Source of the DNA: Carallia brachiata
Lineage: Eukaryota; Streptophyta; Magnoliopsida; Malpighiales; Rhizophoraceae
Direction: 5' to 3'
Assembly: GCA_021464245.1 (NCBI GenBank)
Contig: JADCRB010000025.1
Coordinates: 4,467,903-4,531,902, forward strand
DNA length: 64,000 nt
Positions 37,882 through 52,545 of this stretch are shown in pieces. Numbering within the stretch: the first letter of the stretch is position 1; each line of letters starts with the position of its first letter. The position numbers and the translations under genes are program-made. The notes below the pieces were generated by a model. It was not told the origin of the DNA. It was given only the letters and a program-made list of their open reading frames with translations, and did no database searches.

Positions 37882-40800
37882 ATGGATAGGCACAGAGGAG
37901 ACCGCTACGGCGGCGGCGACAACTACAGCGGCAACGACGCTGGCGACGGCGATGGTAACTATAGCCAAGACTCTTACCACAGTCTTCGCCCCTCTCGCTT
38001 CTCCGATGGCCCTTCCCGCTTGTCTGACGGGCCATCTCGCTTCTCCGACGGCCCCTCCCGATACTCCAGTGGCCCTACCGGCCGCTACTCTGACGACGGA
38101 GCCAATCCTGGTGGCAACTACAGCCGCCGTAGCCCCAGAAGCTTTCGTGGCGGGGGCCGACGTTCCTTTGAAAGCCCTCCGCATGGTTCACGTGGTGCTG
38201 GGTTTCGACCTATGGGCGGCAGCGACGGTGGAGGATTTAGGCCGATGGACGACAGAGGTGGAGGTTTTGGGCCTAATTACCGGGAGCCTTTACCACCGTT
38301 GCCACATCATTCTCCCCTTTCGGGTCATAAACGTCGGTTTGACCGAGGAAGTTCTGGTAAGCAGATACAGGTTTTACGTTTTTCATTTGGTTTATTAATT
38401 GATTGATAATTGTGAATAAATCATAACTCAGGGTTTATGATGTTTGGCTGTGATTCGAGCTTTAGTTGGAGTTCCTTTTTGTAACATTATGAATTGCCGT
38501 ATTGGTTGTCTGGAATTGTTTTCGACTCGGATTTAGAGTATTCAGTAGAATTGGATGGCCCTGCACGGGACTCTCGGATGTCATGCTTTTGTTGTGTAGG
38601 GGAATTAATATATTGTGGAGTATACTTGATCCATAATCTGTAATCTGCTTGGAATGTTCTTGTTTTGTCTGTGATAAAAACCTTTCAACCGGTAATAGCA
38701 TTATTGGTGGTTAATTGTGATTACATGAAGTTGAGCTTTGGCTGTGATACATAATCTCTGTTTTTTTTTTTTTTAAACTAGTGTAAAGATTACCAGTGTG
38801 TGGAGAAATTGAAATTTACAATGTAAAATTTGTTGCCTGGTTTCTGTTATCAATTTTTACTACATCATGAAGAATTGGTGCTAGCACCTTTCTGTATCAC
38901 TTCTCAAGATTTGAAAATTTTCTGGCAAATTTCCTTTGGTATTCTGCTCATCTGTGGTCATTTTTGGCACCCTTTAACCTCCATCACAATGCTTTTAATA
39001 TACTTTATCTGTAATACATTTCGGTTTGGATTGGTGCTTCTAATTTACCTCGGTTATCGTTTGCGCATGGCCTTAGTTTCACTTTGCTTATCATTTGTGC
39101 TTTTCGTCTTTTATACTGGTCATATTCAATTTCTTTCACAGGTTTTTTCATAGCTTGCTGACTATTTTGTTATGTTCAGACCATTTTGAAGGTAGTTTTG
39201 CCAAACTCTTTGTGGGATCCGTTCCAAGGACAGCAACTGAAGCTGATGTAAGTCTTTTTTAAAATTAATGACCATCAAACACACACACTTGTCCATTTGG
39301 ACAGATGCACGTTTTGTAGCATGTAACTGATGAGGCTGTTATACTCAGCTTTTTGCCCTTCTCTTGTATTTTTTACTTTACGGAATCTTTCTTTTTTACC
39401 ATTAACAATTTGATGTCAGATTCGCCCTGTGTTTGAGGAACATGGAAATGTGATAGAAGTTGCATTGATCAAAGACAAGAGGACAGGGCAACAACAAGGT
39501 ACATGCAAGTGCTAGTTTGTATCTTAATTGTTATTCATACCCATCTTGTTTCAGGTCGTCTAAGAGGCTGAGTTGGAGCAAAGTATGCTCATCTTCTTAT
39601 CTCAGCTTGTTTTTGCAACAAGTTTTGGGCTTGTTGGTTTGCATGCAACTCTAGTTATGTGTACGTCCTGTCAAAACGAGAAGGCACCAAATGTAAACCT
39701 AATGGAACAAGTTTTTGTATAGCAGTTCGGAATTGGAGATGATTAGATCCACCTTTTTTCATAGTGGCTGCAGCGGTGGCAACATACCCTACAGGTCATT
39801 TGTCATGGGAGTGTCTACTGCCATACTGTAGCTGTTTTCTTTTGGAAGCTTAGATGTTCAGATCTTGTACATATAGTGACACAAAAATTGTTTTCATTAT
39901 TTTTTAATGTCTGTTAAATACAATGTAAAATGAGAAATTTTCATAGATTGTTCATATGTTGGTGAAAATGGTGGATTGTTCAATTATGAATGGTTTGGGA
40001 TGTCTTTATGTGATGGTTATATTGTGAGATGAGATGGAAGTAGAATTTGGAGTTCTTAGATTTGGTTGAATGTTTACGCTTGTTGTTATATTCCCCTACA
40101 AGCTCCTTTTGGTGATATGGAGCCATTGCCCCCCATGGGTATTTTTTCTAGTAGTTTATTGATTGGATTCTTTTCTACTTCTGAGGAAGCCGAGTGAGTT
40201 GGTATTAACACTTGAATGCGACGGAAGCTTTTTTAAGTTCTTCCCGGAAGTAGGATGTTGCGAATTGGAGCTTGTGGTTTGCGTTCTTTTGTTTGATTGT
40301 GGGTTGTGATAGTCAATTGTGAATGGAAGCTGATGAGTTATTTTGTCCTTTTTGGATGAATATAACATGAAGATAGCAGGATAATCATAGCTTATGATTT
40401 AGTTCCTTCCATGGCAAACGTGAATGTGGCATATATGTGACCACTTGCATTATAGTTTGGATTTTGTAGAGCTATTTTCTATTCTTTTGCCAATACAGGA
40501 ACTATTTTCCAACTTGTAGGTTTTGAATCTGAGCCATCTAGTGGCATTGATTCCACTTTTCTGTTATGAGTGAAATAATTTCACTGTACTTGTGATATTG
40601 AAATTGTAGCTTGACGGTTATCAGATGGCTGTTTGTATGGTGTGCTCGAGAACATTCTTGTTGATAATTATGAGGTTGCTCAGTGATCATTGTGAACATG
40701 TACAATGTTGCAATGACATGGTGAAACGTTGATGCATGTTTTTCTGCTGTAGAATGGTTGTAGACGTATTGTGTGGGTAGTTGCATGATTTATGTGTTTT

Positions 40801-43800
40801 GCGATGGAAATATCAAGTTTGTTTGATATTTTATTTCCTCGGTTAGTTGTTGATGAATGGTCGGCCACTTGTCACGTCCTAGGTGATGTGCCCTGGTTAA
40901 ATTGGCCCTTTGATGGTGGCCATAAAGGGACAGTTTGACAGGGTCGCTTGATTTGTACGTGTCAAACATCAACAGACAGGATCTACCTATGGCAGTGTCC
41001 ATGAATCTTCATGATCACAGGATGCCCATGCACCTTAATACTTGCTTTATTATCTTTAGTGTCATGAGACAGGTTTGGAATAACTGTTGCAGCAGAACTT
41101 GGGCTTTTCTTCTCTGTGGAAGTGGTTCTGTTGACCTTTTCCTCATTCATGGGAAATTCTATATTGCGCCTTTTGTTCTTTCACTTGTCATTCACTGCCA
41201 GCCATGGATGCTCATCCATTTGTATGGTATTTATTTAGTTAGTTACCTGCGATGGAGTATGTGGCTGTTTTTAACCAGAGGCTCAAAATTTCAACTTGGG
41301 TCTTGCTAACCTAGTTGACATTTTAGAGTGATGCAACTGCAATCCAGCAATTAGTAAACTTCACTTATACGTTCTTTCTTTTAGCTCTTTGCAACTTTAG
41401 ATTCGTCTGTATCAGTCCAATGCAAGCTATAGCTGATTTCTGGTTAATGTATCCCTTTTTATAGAGAACTTGCCCACGTATTGAATAAGTTTTCCTTCTT
41501 TCTCCAGTAAGATTGTTTTGCGCGGTGACCTCCATGGTGGTCTAAGTAAGATAGCTTCCAAAAATGTTTTCCGTACAGAATCAATTGATGGGGTTGCACA
41601 CGGAAACTTGAAATTTTGTTCTTTAGAGTGTGCATTGATACCATTTATATATGAGATCTTAATGAACAAGCTTGTTATTGGTTCCTGTGGTGTAATTAGC
41701 ACCAGTGCCCTTTGGGTTCCCTATCCGTTGTACCCCAGTTTCTTCTCCATCAGAAAGGAACCGACTGAAGAACTTATGTGATGTATTACATATAGCTGTG
41801 TTGTCAGCAGTGCTATATGTCATCGCATGGTTATTTACGAAGATACTGAGTTATTGTATGAAACTAAAAACCTGTTTTTAGTGATGGTTCTCCATGCTGG
41901 AGTGGGGGAATTGGACGGCAGCCACTGATTGTTTACTATTTTGGTGGGTTAGTTGAGAAAGGGTGCTTTGTACAGTTTCTACTTTTGCCTTGTGTGTGGA
42001 GAGAGGACGCTTCTCGACTAATCATCTCTTAGATTTTGTGTGAATGACGTGCATGGCTGTTTTGGGATTGCTCATTGACAGCGTTGTAGTAATGGAACGC
42101 TGTTGAAGCCTCCGTGAGAATCCCTATATATTGCAATGATTCAGTTCATTCTACCTCCTTTCTTTTCAGTTGGCCTTCTAAGTATGTTCCACATTCATGT
42201 GAAATGAATGGATTGATTGAATTGCCTCTGTAGTTTTTATATTGCAAATATAACTTTCTACTTATTGTTTTGGTCGAGAAACTGGATTCTCGATTTGCGT
42301 TCCCTGTTATCGGTGCTGAGTATTTCTGTACCCCACGGGAACCTAATACAAGTAAATAGATCACATTGTATTTGCCTGTTTATGTTGTTGTTAGAGGGTA
42401 AGATTGCAATAATGAAACCAGATGAACAAAACCCTTGCTCATGCAGGATGCTGTTTTATTAAATATGCAACCTTAGAAGAAGCTGATAGGGCCATCAAAG
42501 CTTTGCACAATCAACATACTCTGCCTGGAGTAAGAATCCTTGCTTGGCTCTAATTTTGTGTGCCATTATAGTGGTTTCACATGTTATATATCTCTCAGGG
42601 AGTGGGACCTATCCAAGTTAGGTTTGCTGATGGCGAAAGGGAACGCCTTGGTAATGGTTCATGCTTCGTTGAAGGCCTTTCTTTTTGTTGTATCTACACT
42701 TTTGTTTCTAGTATATTTTGTTGTTTTTATCTTCATACTTAGGCCTAATGAAGTTAAGTTTCCCTCTTTCAATGTCTGCCTTCACACTCGGAAAAGTGCT
42801 TACTAAAGCAATAGGTTTTTATTCTCTTTTCCTCTTCATTCTTAAATTGGTTGTTTTCTTTTAGCAATTGCTTGTACCGGGTGTAATTTGTCTACGAAAC
42901 TTGGATTTGATTTTCATTTTAACACCTTCCAATTCTGATTACTGATATATCTCTTTCCTTGCAGGGGCTGTGGAGTATAAATTGTTTGTGGGCTCATTGA
43001 ACAAACAAGCCACTGAAAAGGAAGTTGAGGAAGTATGTCGCCTACGACCATGCGTTCATCATATTCTGTTGCCTTTTTGAAAACCAGCATTCTTTTGGCA
43101 ACTCTTCTCTCAACTCCTACACTACAATTCTTATCCTTAAATGCAGAATCACAGTCAACAGGGAGACTATTCTGTTGGCTCTTCTGTGGAGACGTGTGAT
43201 TCTGTGGTTTTGTCTCTATGATGTTGCGTACTCGAAGACCTGTTAGGCATTGGTTATATAGAGCCTTTTCAGTTTATCTTTTTGCTCGGAAGACGTGATT
43301 ATTATAAAGCTAGTAATTAAAGTTTTCTTTTCCAGATTTTTGCCCGATATGGCCGCGTAGAAGATGTGTACCTCATGCGTGACGATATGAAGCAAAGTCG
43401 CGGTGTGCCCTTATTATCCTATCTAAAGTTCTTATAAACACGGCAACACAACTTTCCTTGCCATGTACATTATGAAATATTTATAAGTTGGGCTTGGACC
43501 AAATCCTATGCCTTTTTTTATCCGAAATTTATCCTTTCCTTTTTCATTGTTGTGGGATGGTTGATATAGTCCCTCTATGTTATCAACATTGTAATTATGG
43601 TGGTTGTCAGTACTCTATGCATATTGCAACCCAAACAACTTTGTGTCTGAATCTGGATATTTCTTTTGCAATGCACAATGTTTAAGCTAATGTCACTGTG
43701 TGTGTTTTTGTTCCTGTTACTGATACTTTTGTTTTAATTTTTTATGCAGGATGTGGATTTGTCAAATATTTTCATAGAGATATGGCATTGGCGGCTATAA

Positions 43801-46800
43801 ATGCCTTAAATGGAATATATACAATGAGGGTAAGCATTTATTTTTCTCCCCATATGTAACAAATATATTGCCCTATTAACGACTACTAATTACATTCCTT
43901 TAACCTCCCATCTTTAGGGCTGTGATCAACCCTTAACCGTTCGGTTTGCTGATCCTAAGAGGCCCAGGCCTGGAGAGTCAAGGTGTTACAGCTAATATCA
44001 TTCCAATTCATTAACGAGCTGCTGTGTTAAATATTTCCATTACCTTTTTGTTCCTGGGCACAAATTTTGGATTGTTCACTTATTTATCATCTATTTTTTT
44101 GTCAGGGGGGGTCCGGCCTCTGGTGCTCCTGGCTTTGGCCCTCGATTTCAGGCGCCAGGGCCTAGGTAATTTTCCATTCAGTTATCTTTTCAAACTGCTT
44201 CTTTGAAGCAGGTTATTCTTCTCTTTTTATCTATGTTCTTAGATAATTGTTCTCATGTTCTTAGGCCCCCACCCAGCTTTGGTGACAGTATCAGTGATCA
44301 AATTCCACCTCCTGCTTGGCATTTAATGAGGTCACAGGATATAGGCACTCCCCCCAGTACTGATGTTAGTAGTTTCAGTAGGTCTAGTGGCCTAGCTGTG
44401 CCTCTGAATCAGGTAGAACTGTTGCTGTTTTGCTCTCTCTTACGCACATCCACGCACGCACACAGATTCTTGCTCGTTATGTCAGCCCACAAGTTCTATT
44501 TAGCTGAAAACTGTTGCTTACTACCTTTGAAAATTTTAGGGTGGTCCGATGGGTGGCCCCTCTGATGTTGCTCTTCCAGTACTCATGGGTTCTACTGCAA
44601 AACAGGTATGTGAACATTTTGTCTATGTTGTGCTCTCACAGTGTTCCTAGAATGGTAATGCTGTATGACATTTTCCCAATTATCAGAATTTTAGCCAGCC
44701 TTTACATCAAGGACCACCTGTCAGTCAGCAAATATCGCCATTGCAGAAGCCTCCATTCCCACCTCAGCATTTGCAACCATCACTTCAGCCATACCCTCAA
44801 CTTGCATCTTACTCGCAGGCACAGACTTCTTATATCAATCAGCTACAGCCTCCTTTGGCTGCCGGTCAAATGCCATTCAATCAAGCACTGACATCACAGC
44901 ATTCACTTGGCTTGAGTGGACATCTGTCCACTTCTCAGCCTTCCCTCCAGCAGGGTCTTTCATCTGCTACAGCTCTACAGGCACCCTTGAATATAAACCT
45001 ACAATCTCAATCCCTTTCTTTGTCTTCTGTCACAAATGTCCAGCAGTTACCTGCCACTGGCCAGCACCAAGTGCTCAAGTCTCATCAGCAGTCTCCTCCT
45101 CAGTTGGCACAGATGCTGTCGCAACAGACACAAACTCTGCAAGCTAGCTTTCAGTCATCTCAGCAGGCTTTCTCCCAGCTGCAGCAACAAGTACAGATTA
45201 TGCAACCATCACATCAAGGTTTATCATTGCAGCAGAGTTCCCAGGCTACTAAACAGCAGGTATGACTTAAGCAGAGGATAAAGAACTAGTGATTTTAGCT
45301 TAACTCTTGAATGAAAGAAAAAAAAAGGCCATTCACGTTTGCTATATTCTCCATGATTGTGGATAATCCATAATGCTTTCAGCATTTTCATTCTCAGTGG
45401 CCTGGGATGGCACCACAAAGCATTGTCACTACTGCTGCTACTACACTGCCTATAGATGTGCCCCACACTTCTACTCCCACTGCAGCTGTGGTAACCCAGG
45501 CAGTTCCAGTAAAACATAATTGGACAGAACATACATCTCCTGAGGGATTCAAGTATTATTACAACAGCGTAACTCGTGAAAGCCAGGTGGGAAACTAATC
45601 TTTGCCTTGTGCTTTTGGCGGCATAACTTTGAACTGTATGATATGTTTGTGCTGCAATTGACAGTGGGAGAAACCAGAGGAGTTAGCATTAATTGTGCAA
45701 CAGCAATCACAACCACAACAACAGCATTTGCAACCAAAACCTTCTGTTCAGCTGCCTCAAAGCCAGTCAAACCCTCAAGTTCCACCAACTCAGAAACTGT
45801 CACAAGCACAGCCATTGCAGTTTCAAGCACAGCCTCACCACCAGCAGCAGCAGCCATCTTTTTCTTCATTGGTCAGTATCTACATGGTCTTTAAAACAAT
45901 GAAGGGTTATCATTTATCTTATCTTTTTCTAATTGTTGATCTGGCAATCTGCTATATTATTTGGAACTAGAGTTAAACATTGTTCTTAAATAACAAGTAG
46001 AAAATCTAATAAGTTCTCACTGGGTGCGTTCCAAGCTTTGTCATCTCAGTCAGATTGCTGACTGTGCCAACAATTGTTTTATTTTTTCTTATTGGGAGTT
46101 TGTTTTAACCGTGTAGTCATGTGGTTTCTGGATCATTGGCCATGGATAATCGCTTGAGCTTCTACCTTCTGCTTTATTTTATGTCTTCTTATTGGGAGTT
46201 TGTTTTACCTGTGTTTCGTCTGGTTTTTGTATCATTTTGGCCATGCATGAGCATGTTCATACCCAAGTAGCTGCAACAGTGAGTTCAGCCAATGATCCAG
46301 CGCTCGTCCTGGTCTTTGGCGATTTCACCGTGTGATTATATTATTTGCAACTACAGTTTGCAGCTGAAACTTTATCTGCTGCAGGGGCTTCAGGCTGCAC
46401 ATGAGTGGACGTGGATGAATAAGCCAACAGGTTCTCACCTTTTCCCTGGGTTATAAATTTTGGTTACATTTGACAAATAAATGGCAACATGTTGGTTTCG
46501 ATAACCATTTACGCGGAGTGTTTTAAACGCTTGAATTAAGCTGAATTGAAAGACTCAGCGAAATTGCACTTGTCTGCTGAAATCATTTCGCATGGATTTA
46601 GGCAAGAATATGAAAATATCATGGCAACAATCTTACATTAAACTTCTCTTTATTGTTTTGTTGCGGTCGATCCTTTTGCAAGAATGGCTGCAATCCCCTT
46701 GAATGTGCTTTGCAAGGGCTAAGTTTGGGACCCATAGATTTCCGCTGTTGTTTTATTTCATTAGTTTCTTTCCCTTCATCCTGATATGGTGAGTACATCT

Positions 46801-46812
46801 CCAGGAACTTGA
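37882..46812 (+). CDS. FCA: Flowering time control protein FCA
   Basis: FCA is a nuclear RNA-binding protein of the autonomous flowering pathway. It promotes 3'-end processing, including at FLC antisense RNA, and partners the polyadenylation factor FY. Exons: 37882-38356, 39180-39247, 39420-39498, 42447-42529, 42599-42650, 42965-43032, 43336-43402, 43750-43829, 43918-43982, 44106-44165, 44265-44412, 44540-44605, 44687-45259, 45398-45586, 45665-45871, 46385-46430, 46805-46812. All introns are GT-AG and the total of 2334 nt gives 777 aa. Residues 1-158 are Gly/Ser/Arg-rich. RRM1 (about 166-248) has LFVGSV and GCCFIKYA; RRM2 (about 255-338) has LFVGSL and GCGFVKYF. A Gln-rich region follows, then a WW domain (about 669-697, WTEHTSPEGFKYYYN...WEKP), the FY-binding module. 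The C-terminus reads EWTWMNKPTGT. The ATG at 37878 is closed at once by a stop, so 37882 is the start. The last 8-nt coding exon is the least certain. Confidence 0.96.
39499..42446 (+). promoter_or_regulatory. FCA: FCA intron 3, site of likely autoregulatory polyadenylation
   Basis: This 2948-bp intron interrupts RRM1 between QQQ and GCCFIKYA and is by far the longest in the gene. In Arabidopsis the equivalent intron 3 is long and holds a proximal poly(A) site. FCA protein promotes its use, making the truncated FCA-beta RNA and limiting its own level. Here reading into the intron adds only five codons before a TAG at 39513-39515, giving a product of about 212 aa with half an RRM. The position and length match; use of the site in this species is inferred. 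Confidence 0.7.
46087..46245. repeat. Diverged direct repeat inside FCA intron 15
   Basis: TTCTTATTGGGAGTTTGTTT, then GTGT and TTTGG-CATG, occurs at about 46087-46145. It recurs at about 46184-46245 with several changes. Confidence 0.75.
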
Positions 46813-47651
46813 AGCTAAAAGAATAGCACCTAAAAGAGTCTCCGATGCTCTAAGCGTCAAATGAAAGAATGGTGGCTTATGCGCAGGGCATGGATAAGCA
46901 AAGGCAACTACTGAGTTTAAATAGTTTTAAAACGCATGTGTAAAGCTGGAACCGTTTCTTCTTCAGTTTCCTTTAGTAGCAGGGGGTCTTTACTGTCCCA
47001 AGTTTCCTGCTCAGCAAATTGCTCCTGTGCCATAAAATCCTTCATGCCATCAAATTTAAGCGCCTCCGTTGCATTTGTTCGTGGGCCAGTCAGCTGTTTG
47101 CATCATATGTTGTAATTTTTACACACACACCTAACCGGGTCTACCCCCTTTTTCGATTGGGAGTCGTGCCTTTATACACGGATTCATGGCATTGGTTGTT
47201 TTATACATTTTGGCCGAACGTTGAGACAAGGTGTAAAATTTATGGTTCCCCTTAGAGCAACAAATGATTATTAATGATTTTCCTTTTATTTTTTTTCCCA
47301 ATCTATTTCCTCCAAACGTGTGGAATTTAAAATCCATTTGATTTGGGCCACGGGAGATTGGAGTGTTCTTCGGCTGCCGGTCACGTATATATGACATTTG
47401 TAGAACGTCTCAATGTTGATGGCCATCGTTAAGCAACATGACGCTCTATTTTTTCGATTTTTCGCCCGTCTTTTGACCACGCGTTACTTTCATTTGTTCA
47501 TAGAGGAGATCCAGAAATTTCAGGTCACTACTGTGGCCACAAATCAGACGTTCTAATTCGGTAACAGATTGTTGATACGCTGTGACATGCTTCTAATGTA
47601 AATACATAATCAGCAAGCCACTGCCTAAGGATATTGCTGATGTAGGACGAT
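46813..47651. other. Convergent 3' ends of FCA and peroxidase
   Basis: The interval between the FCA stop (46812) and the peroxidase stop (47652) holds the 3' UTRs of both genes. No other coding sequence is apparent. Confidence 0.6.
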
Positions 47652-49019
<1,368 letters not shown>

Positions 49020-49067
49020 TTGGCTTAGTAAAACTCTTTGAGCAGTTTCGCTGTTAATAACATCAGT

Positions 49068-49075
49068 TTATATAG
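49068..49075 (-). promoter_or_regulatory. Peroxidase TATA box
   Basis: TATATAAA on the minus strand lies about 49 bases upstream of the ATG, within CCTCTATATAAACTG. This implies a short leader of roughly 15-20 bases. Confidence 0.6.
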
Positions 49076-49079
49076 AGGT

Positions 49080-50105
49080 TTTGCAGAAGGAAAAAGTGGG
49101 GGAGGAAGAAGTCTCATGTACCAAAAGAGGGTGGTTAAGGGGCAGCATGTCACTACTTAGAAGGGGTCAAGTTTCAGTTGCATGATGAACGTTGCAAATA
49201 CCTAATGCCATGTGCTTCCTAACTAGTTGATTTTGTGAGTGGGGGAGGCAGATACGTGGAAACGAAGTTTTGAGTACTGTAATTTGAACAAATTGGACTC
49301 ATTCATTTCTAAAGAATGGTATATATATATATATAAAAGGTCGAACCTGGTTGTAATTAGCTCTGTACAATCTTGTCTTACTTCTTTATAATTGTGCATG
49401 AGTATTATAGAATATTTGTTTGACATGTCATCGTAGATATACCATAAATACATAATAAATTAAACTATTAGATGGTAAATAATATATTAAATTTTAAAAA
49501 AATTATTAAATATTATTAAATTAACTGTACGATTTTCCTACATAACATTGCACTTTGCACTGCATCTCAAAAGAGAGAGAGGTGCAGTAAACCCAGATGA
49601 TTAAGATAAGCAATGCATCGGCGTCAGCAAAAATATAATCTCATCAACAACCTTAGGAGCGCTCAACCTTTAAACTTTCGATTTGACACTAGTTAAGCTT
49701 TTATCTGTCGCCGGCGAAGCAATCACTATCCCCTCACTTTCGCAACACTACCATTTGAACATTTTTTTTTCAGTCCAGCCATTCTGAATATTTTATTTTA
49801 TTATTATTTTTTGTTGGTTTACATTTTGAATATTTTATTAATGTCGTTTCAACAGGCCCTCATTTTTGTTTGCAGTTAGGCCCATTAGTTCTATCGATTT
49901 TTATCATTGGGCCTATTTACGTGCTATTATCACGCCTGATTTGATCGGGACCACTTGAGATCCATTCTCTCCAAAAGTATGCACTCATTTTGCCCATAAT
50001 TTGTAAAATACAGATATAGACGTAATGACATGAATATGACGCAAAATAAAGATGAGAATATATCAATTTTATAAAAATTAGGATACAGAAACATCTAGGA
50101 CATGA

Positions 50106-50136
<31 letters not shown>

Positions 50137-50714
50137 TTTTTTTTACAATTTAAAGCATAATTTTCTCTTTCACATCCGAAACAAAAAGGCGGAGAGAGAA
50201 CAAAAATAACCAAAGCAGAAATTTCCTTCTTTTCTTTCTTAATATTTTGGATACTTTCTTTCTTTCTGTTTTTTCATTTTTTAATGTTTTTGTGTGCACG
50301 AACCATGCATTGACCTTTTTTAGTTGATTAGTTTACCTAGGAGGTAGGGAACCAAGGGAAAAATTTTGAAATTCTGAATTTTTGTTTTAAAAATTAAAAA
50401 AAATGTAAACGTATTTTGGTTTCGTCAGACATTTCTAATTCTCGTATATGATACATGTGTTTATTTTTTTTTTTAAAAAAATTTTAACAGGCACTTTTAT
50501 ATGTATCTGACATATGTCTGAAACATGTCGAACGCATGTCTGTGTTGAACACGTATCTGATAAACTCCACCTTCCCAAAATACCGTGTCCATGCTTCATT
50601 GCCCGTCATCAATTGCAAAACCGATATTTTTCCGGCAGACAATTCGATGGATTTTTGACTTATCTAAAAAAATTATGGTTATTTGGACTGCATATTATAG
50701 ATTAAAGAACCATT
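49080..50714. other. Intergenic DNA upstream of peroxidase
   Basis: No gene is supported. It contains (AT)n runs at about 49319-49335 and 50107-50132 and AT-rich filler. Confidence 0.5.
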
Positions 50715-51117
50715 AGTTATCTAGTGGATTCAAATTATGGTATCTTGCGAGATGAGTTTGGTTTGTGGAAAGGTGGTTTTGTGTCTCCGCCGATGTAAAT
50801 ACTAATATGGTGGCAAAATTGATGGGTATTAGACGCACATTAGAGCTTGCTTGGACATTAGGATATCGAAATATTGTTTTAAAAACAGATTCTCTTGAAG
50901 CGTTATATTTATTTGTCGGTTCTACCAACCCTTTTCATCCATTATTACTATTGCTTGAGGACATTCAGATCCTCTGTCTAAGAGCTTAGAAGGTGGAGAA
51001 AAAACATGTGTTACAATACGAAAACTCTTGTACTGATTATTTAGCCAAACTGAGAGGAAGTGCGATTAGCGATGTCTTATTTGGAGTGCCCACCCTTAGG
51101 ATTGCAGCCTTTTCTTG
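50715..51117 (+). pseudogene. RNase H-like domain remnant
   Basis: The plus strand gives KLMGIRRTLELAWTLGYRNI, then VLKTDSLEALYL, which is the central RNase H region with the catalytic Asp of the TDS motif. After a TAG it continues in frame with KVEKKHVLQYENSCTDYLAKLR, the family's C-terminal helix. The N-terminal Asp strand is not identifiable and the Glu is replaced (VAKLMGIRR where AEL/AEA is usual). It is the tail of a LINE-type polyprotein or an RNase H-like gene, now decayed. Confidence 0.65.
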
Positions 51118-52139
51118 ATGGGGATAAACAAAGTACTGCCTAGACATTAGTCTTAATTGGTTCATTCGTTTCTTTTATTCCTTTCTTTTGGTGTACCCTT
51201 AAAAGAAAAAAAAAACAAAGAGAGATAACATACACATTTTAAAGAAAAATAATAATAAATATCCTTTTTAGAGTTTCAAACCCGCTGAGATCTCTAAGAT
51301 TGGTACTTTTTTTTTTTTTTTCAAAATTTGAATCCGCTTCCCGCTGTAATGCTTCTAGGTGATTGTCAAACGTACAAACATATAAAATAATGAGTCTGCT
51401 AGAGAAAATTCAAAATATATATGACTTGCGGAACAAAAATCATGTTTGTAACGTTCTCAAAATCAATCATCATCCGAATCATTGGGCCTTGGCGAGATTA
51501 TATAACATATATATGAAATAATTGTGAAGAGTTTGATTTATCTCTTCTTAAAAATGCCAATTAGTTCTATCATCCATCGAGCGAATATTTTTGCAGTTTG
51601 TGTTTTTCCTTTGGAAATAACAAGTTAATAGTGGCTAGAATGTTTGGGAGATAATCATGACTCACACAAAATTTCAAGTCATGTGCTTCGAGTAGAATTA
51701 GTTGGAAACAATCTGTTGATATATTTTGATCCTGTCTTCGACTTTATTATCTTTTCATGATCTTTCGGTCCTTTTATAAAAAAAAAGTTAAAAAAATGAT
51801 GCTTAATCGGAAAGAATTGAAAAATAAAAGAGAGATTAGAGAGAGAAGCAAATACCCTTAATTTCATCTTTTATCTGGAGGAATATGTCCACTAATAATA
51901 TGGAGGAATTGAAATTATAACTATCTTTATCATGCATATGTGTTGTTTCTATTCGAATTCGATCTGTTGATGACCCACCAATGTTCATACTATAATTAAA
52001 CCGAAAATTTTAAACAAGACTTTTCAAATTTCTATGTGACACCCAATTCTTACTGGCTTTGTCAGTATGGACGCATATATATTTGTAGCTCTATAGCTTC
52101 ACGTTATTATTATTATTTTTTGACATAAAGCGAAGGTAT

Positions 52140-52490
52140 TCATAGATTAGAATAATCCAAAGATAACAACTAGCTTAAGGCATACGGCGAGTTTCTAACC
52201 CAGTCCAGTGAACAAGAGTTATCTCTAGATTGAGAGACTACCCAGTCCGCTATCCTGTTTGCAGATCGTCTGATGACAGCACAAGTACAATTAGTCAAAA
52301 AAACCAAGAAACCTACAAATATCACTAAGGAGTGGGCTTATAGACCATGGTCGTTCATCTGGATTGCCATTGAGTGCGCAAAAGAGTTCCCTCGAATCAG
52401 TTTCTACAGTGATGTTCTGTCCCCCCAGGGAGCATGCAAGTTGGATTCCCGTTATTGGAGCCTACAACCATGGAGGCCAGAAAGTGAATG
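52140..52490 (-). pseudogene. RNase H-like domain remnant, opposite strand
   Basis: The minus strand reads LACSLGGQNITVETDSKELF, then CALNGNPDERPWSISPLLSD and ICRFLGFFD, then a stop. After a frame change it continues RRSANRIADWVVSQSRDNSC. TDS is the third catalytic site and the ANRIAD helix is the usual C-terminal signature of plant RVT_3-type RNase H domains. The two pieces are in different frames with a TAA between, so it is inactive. Confidence 0.6.
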
Positions 52491-52545
52491 GATGCCAATA
52501 TTTCCAATATTCCTTAATGACTGTGTGTCGATGGCAGATAATTAA

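Noticed and set aside
37876..38398. Overlapping open frames antisense or frame-shifted to FCA exon 1
   Set aside because: They come from the GC-rich Gly/Arg/Ser coding sequence; only the frame starting at 37882 joins the RRM exons.
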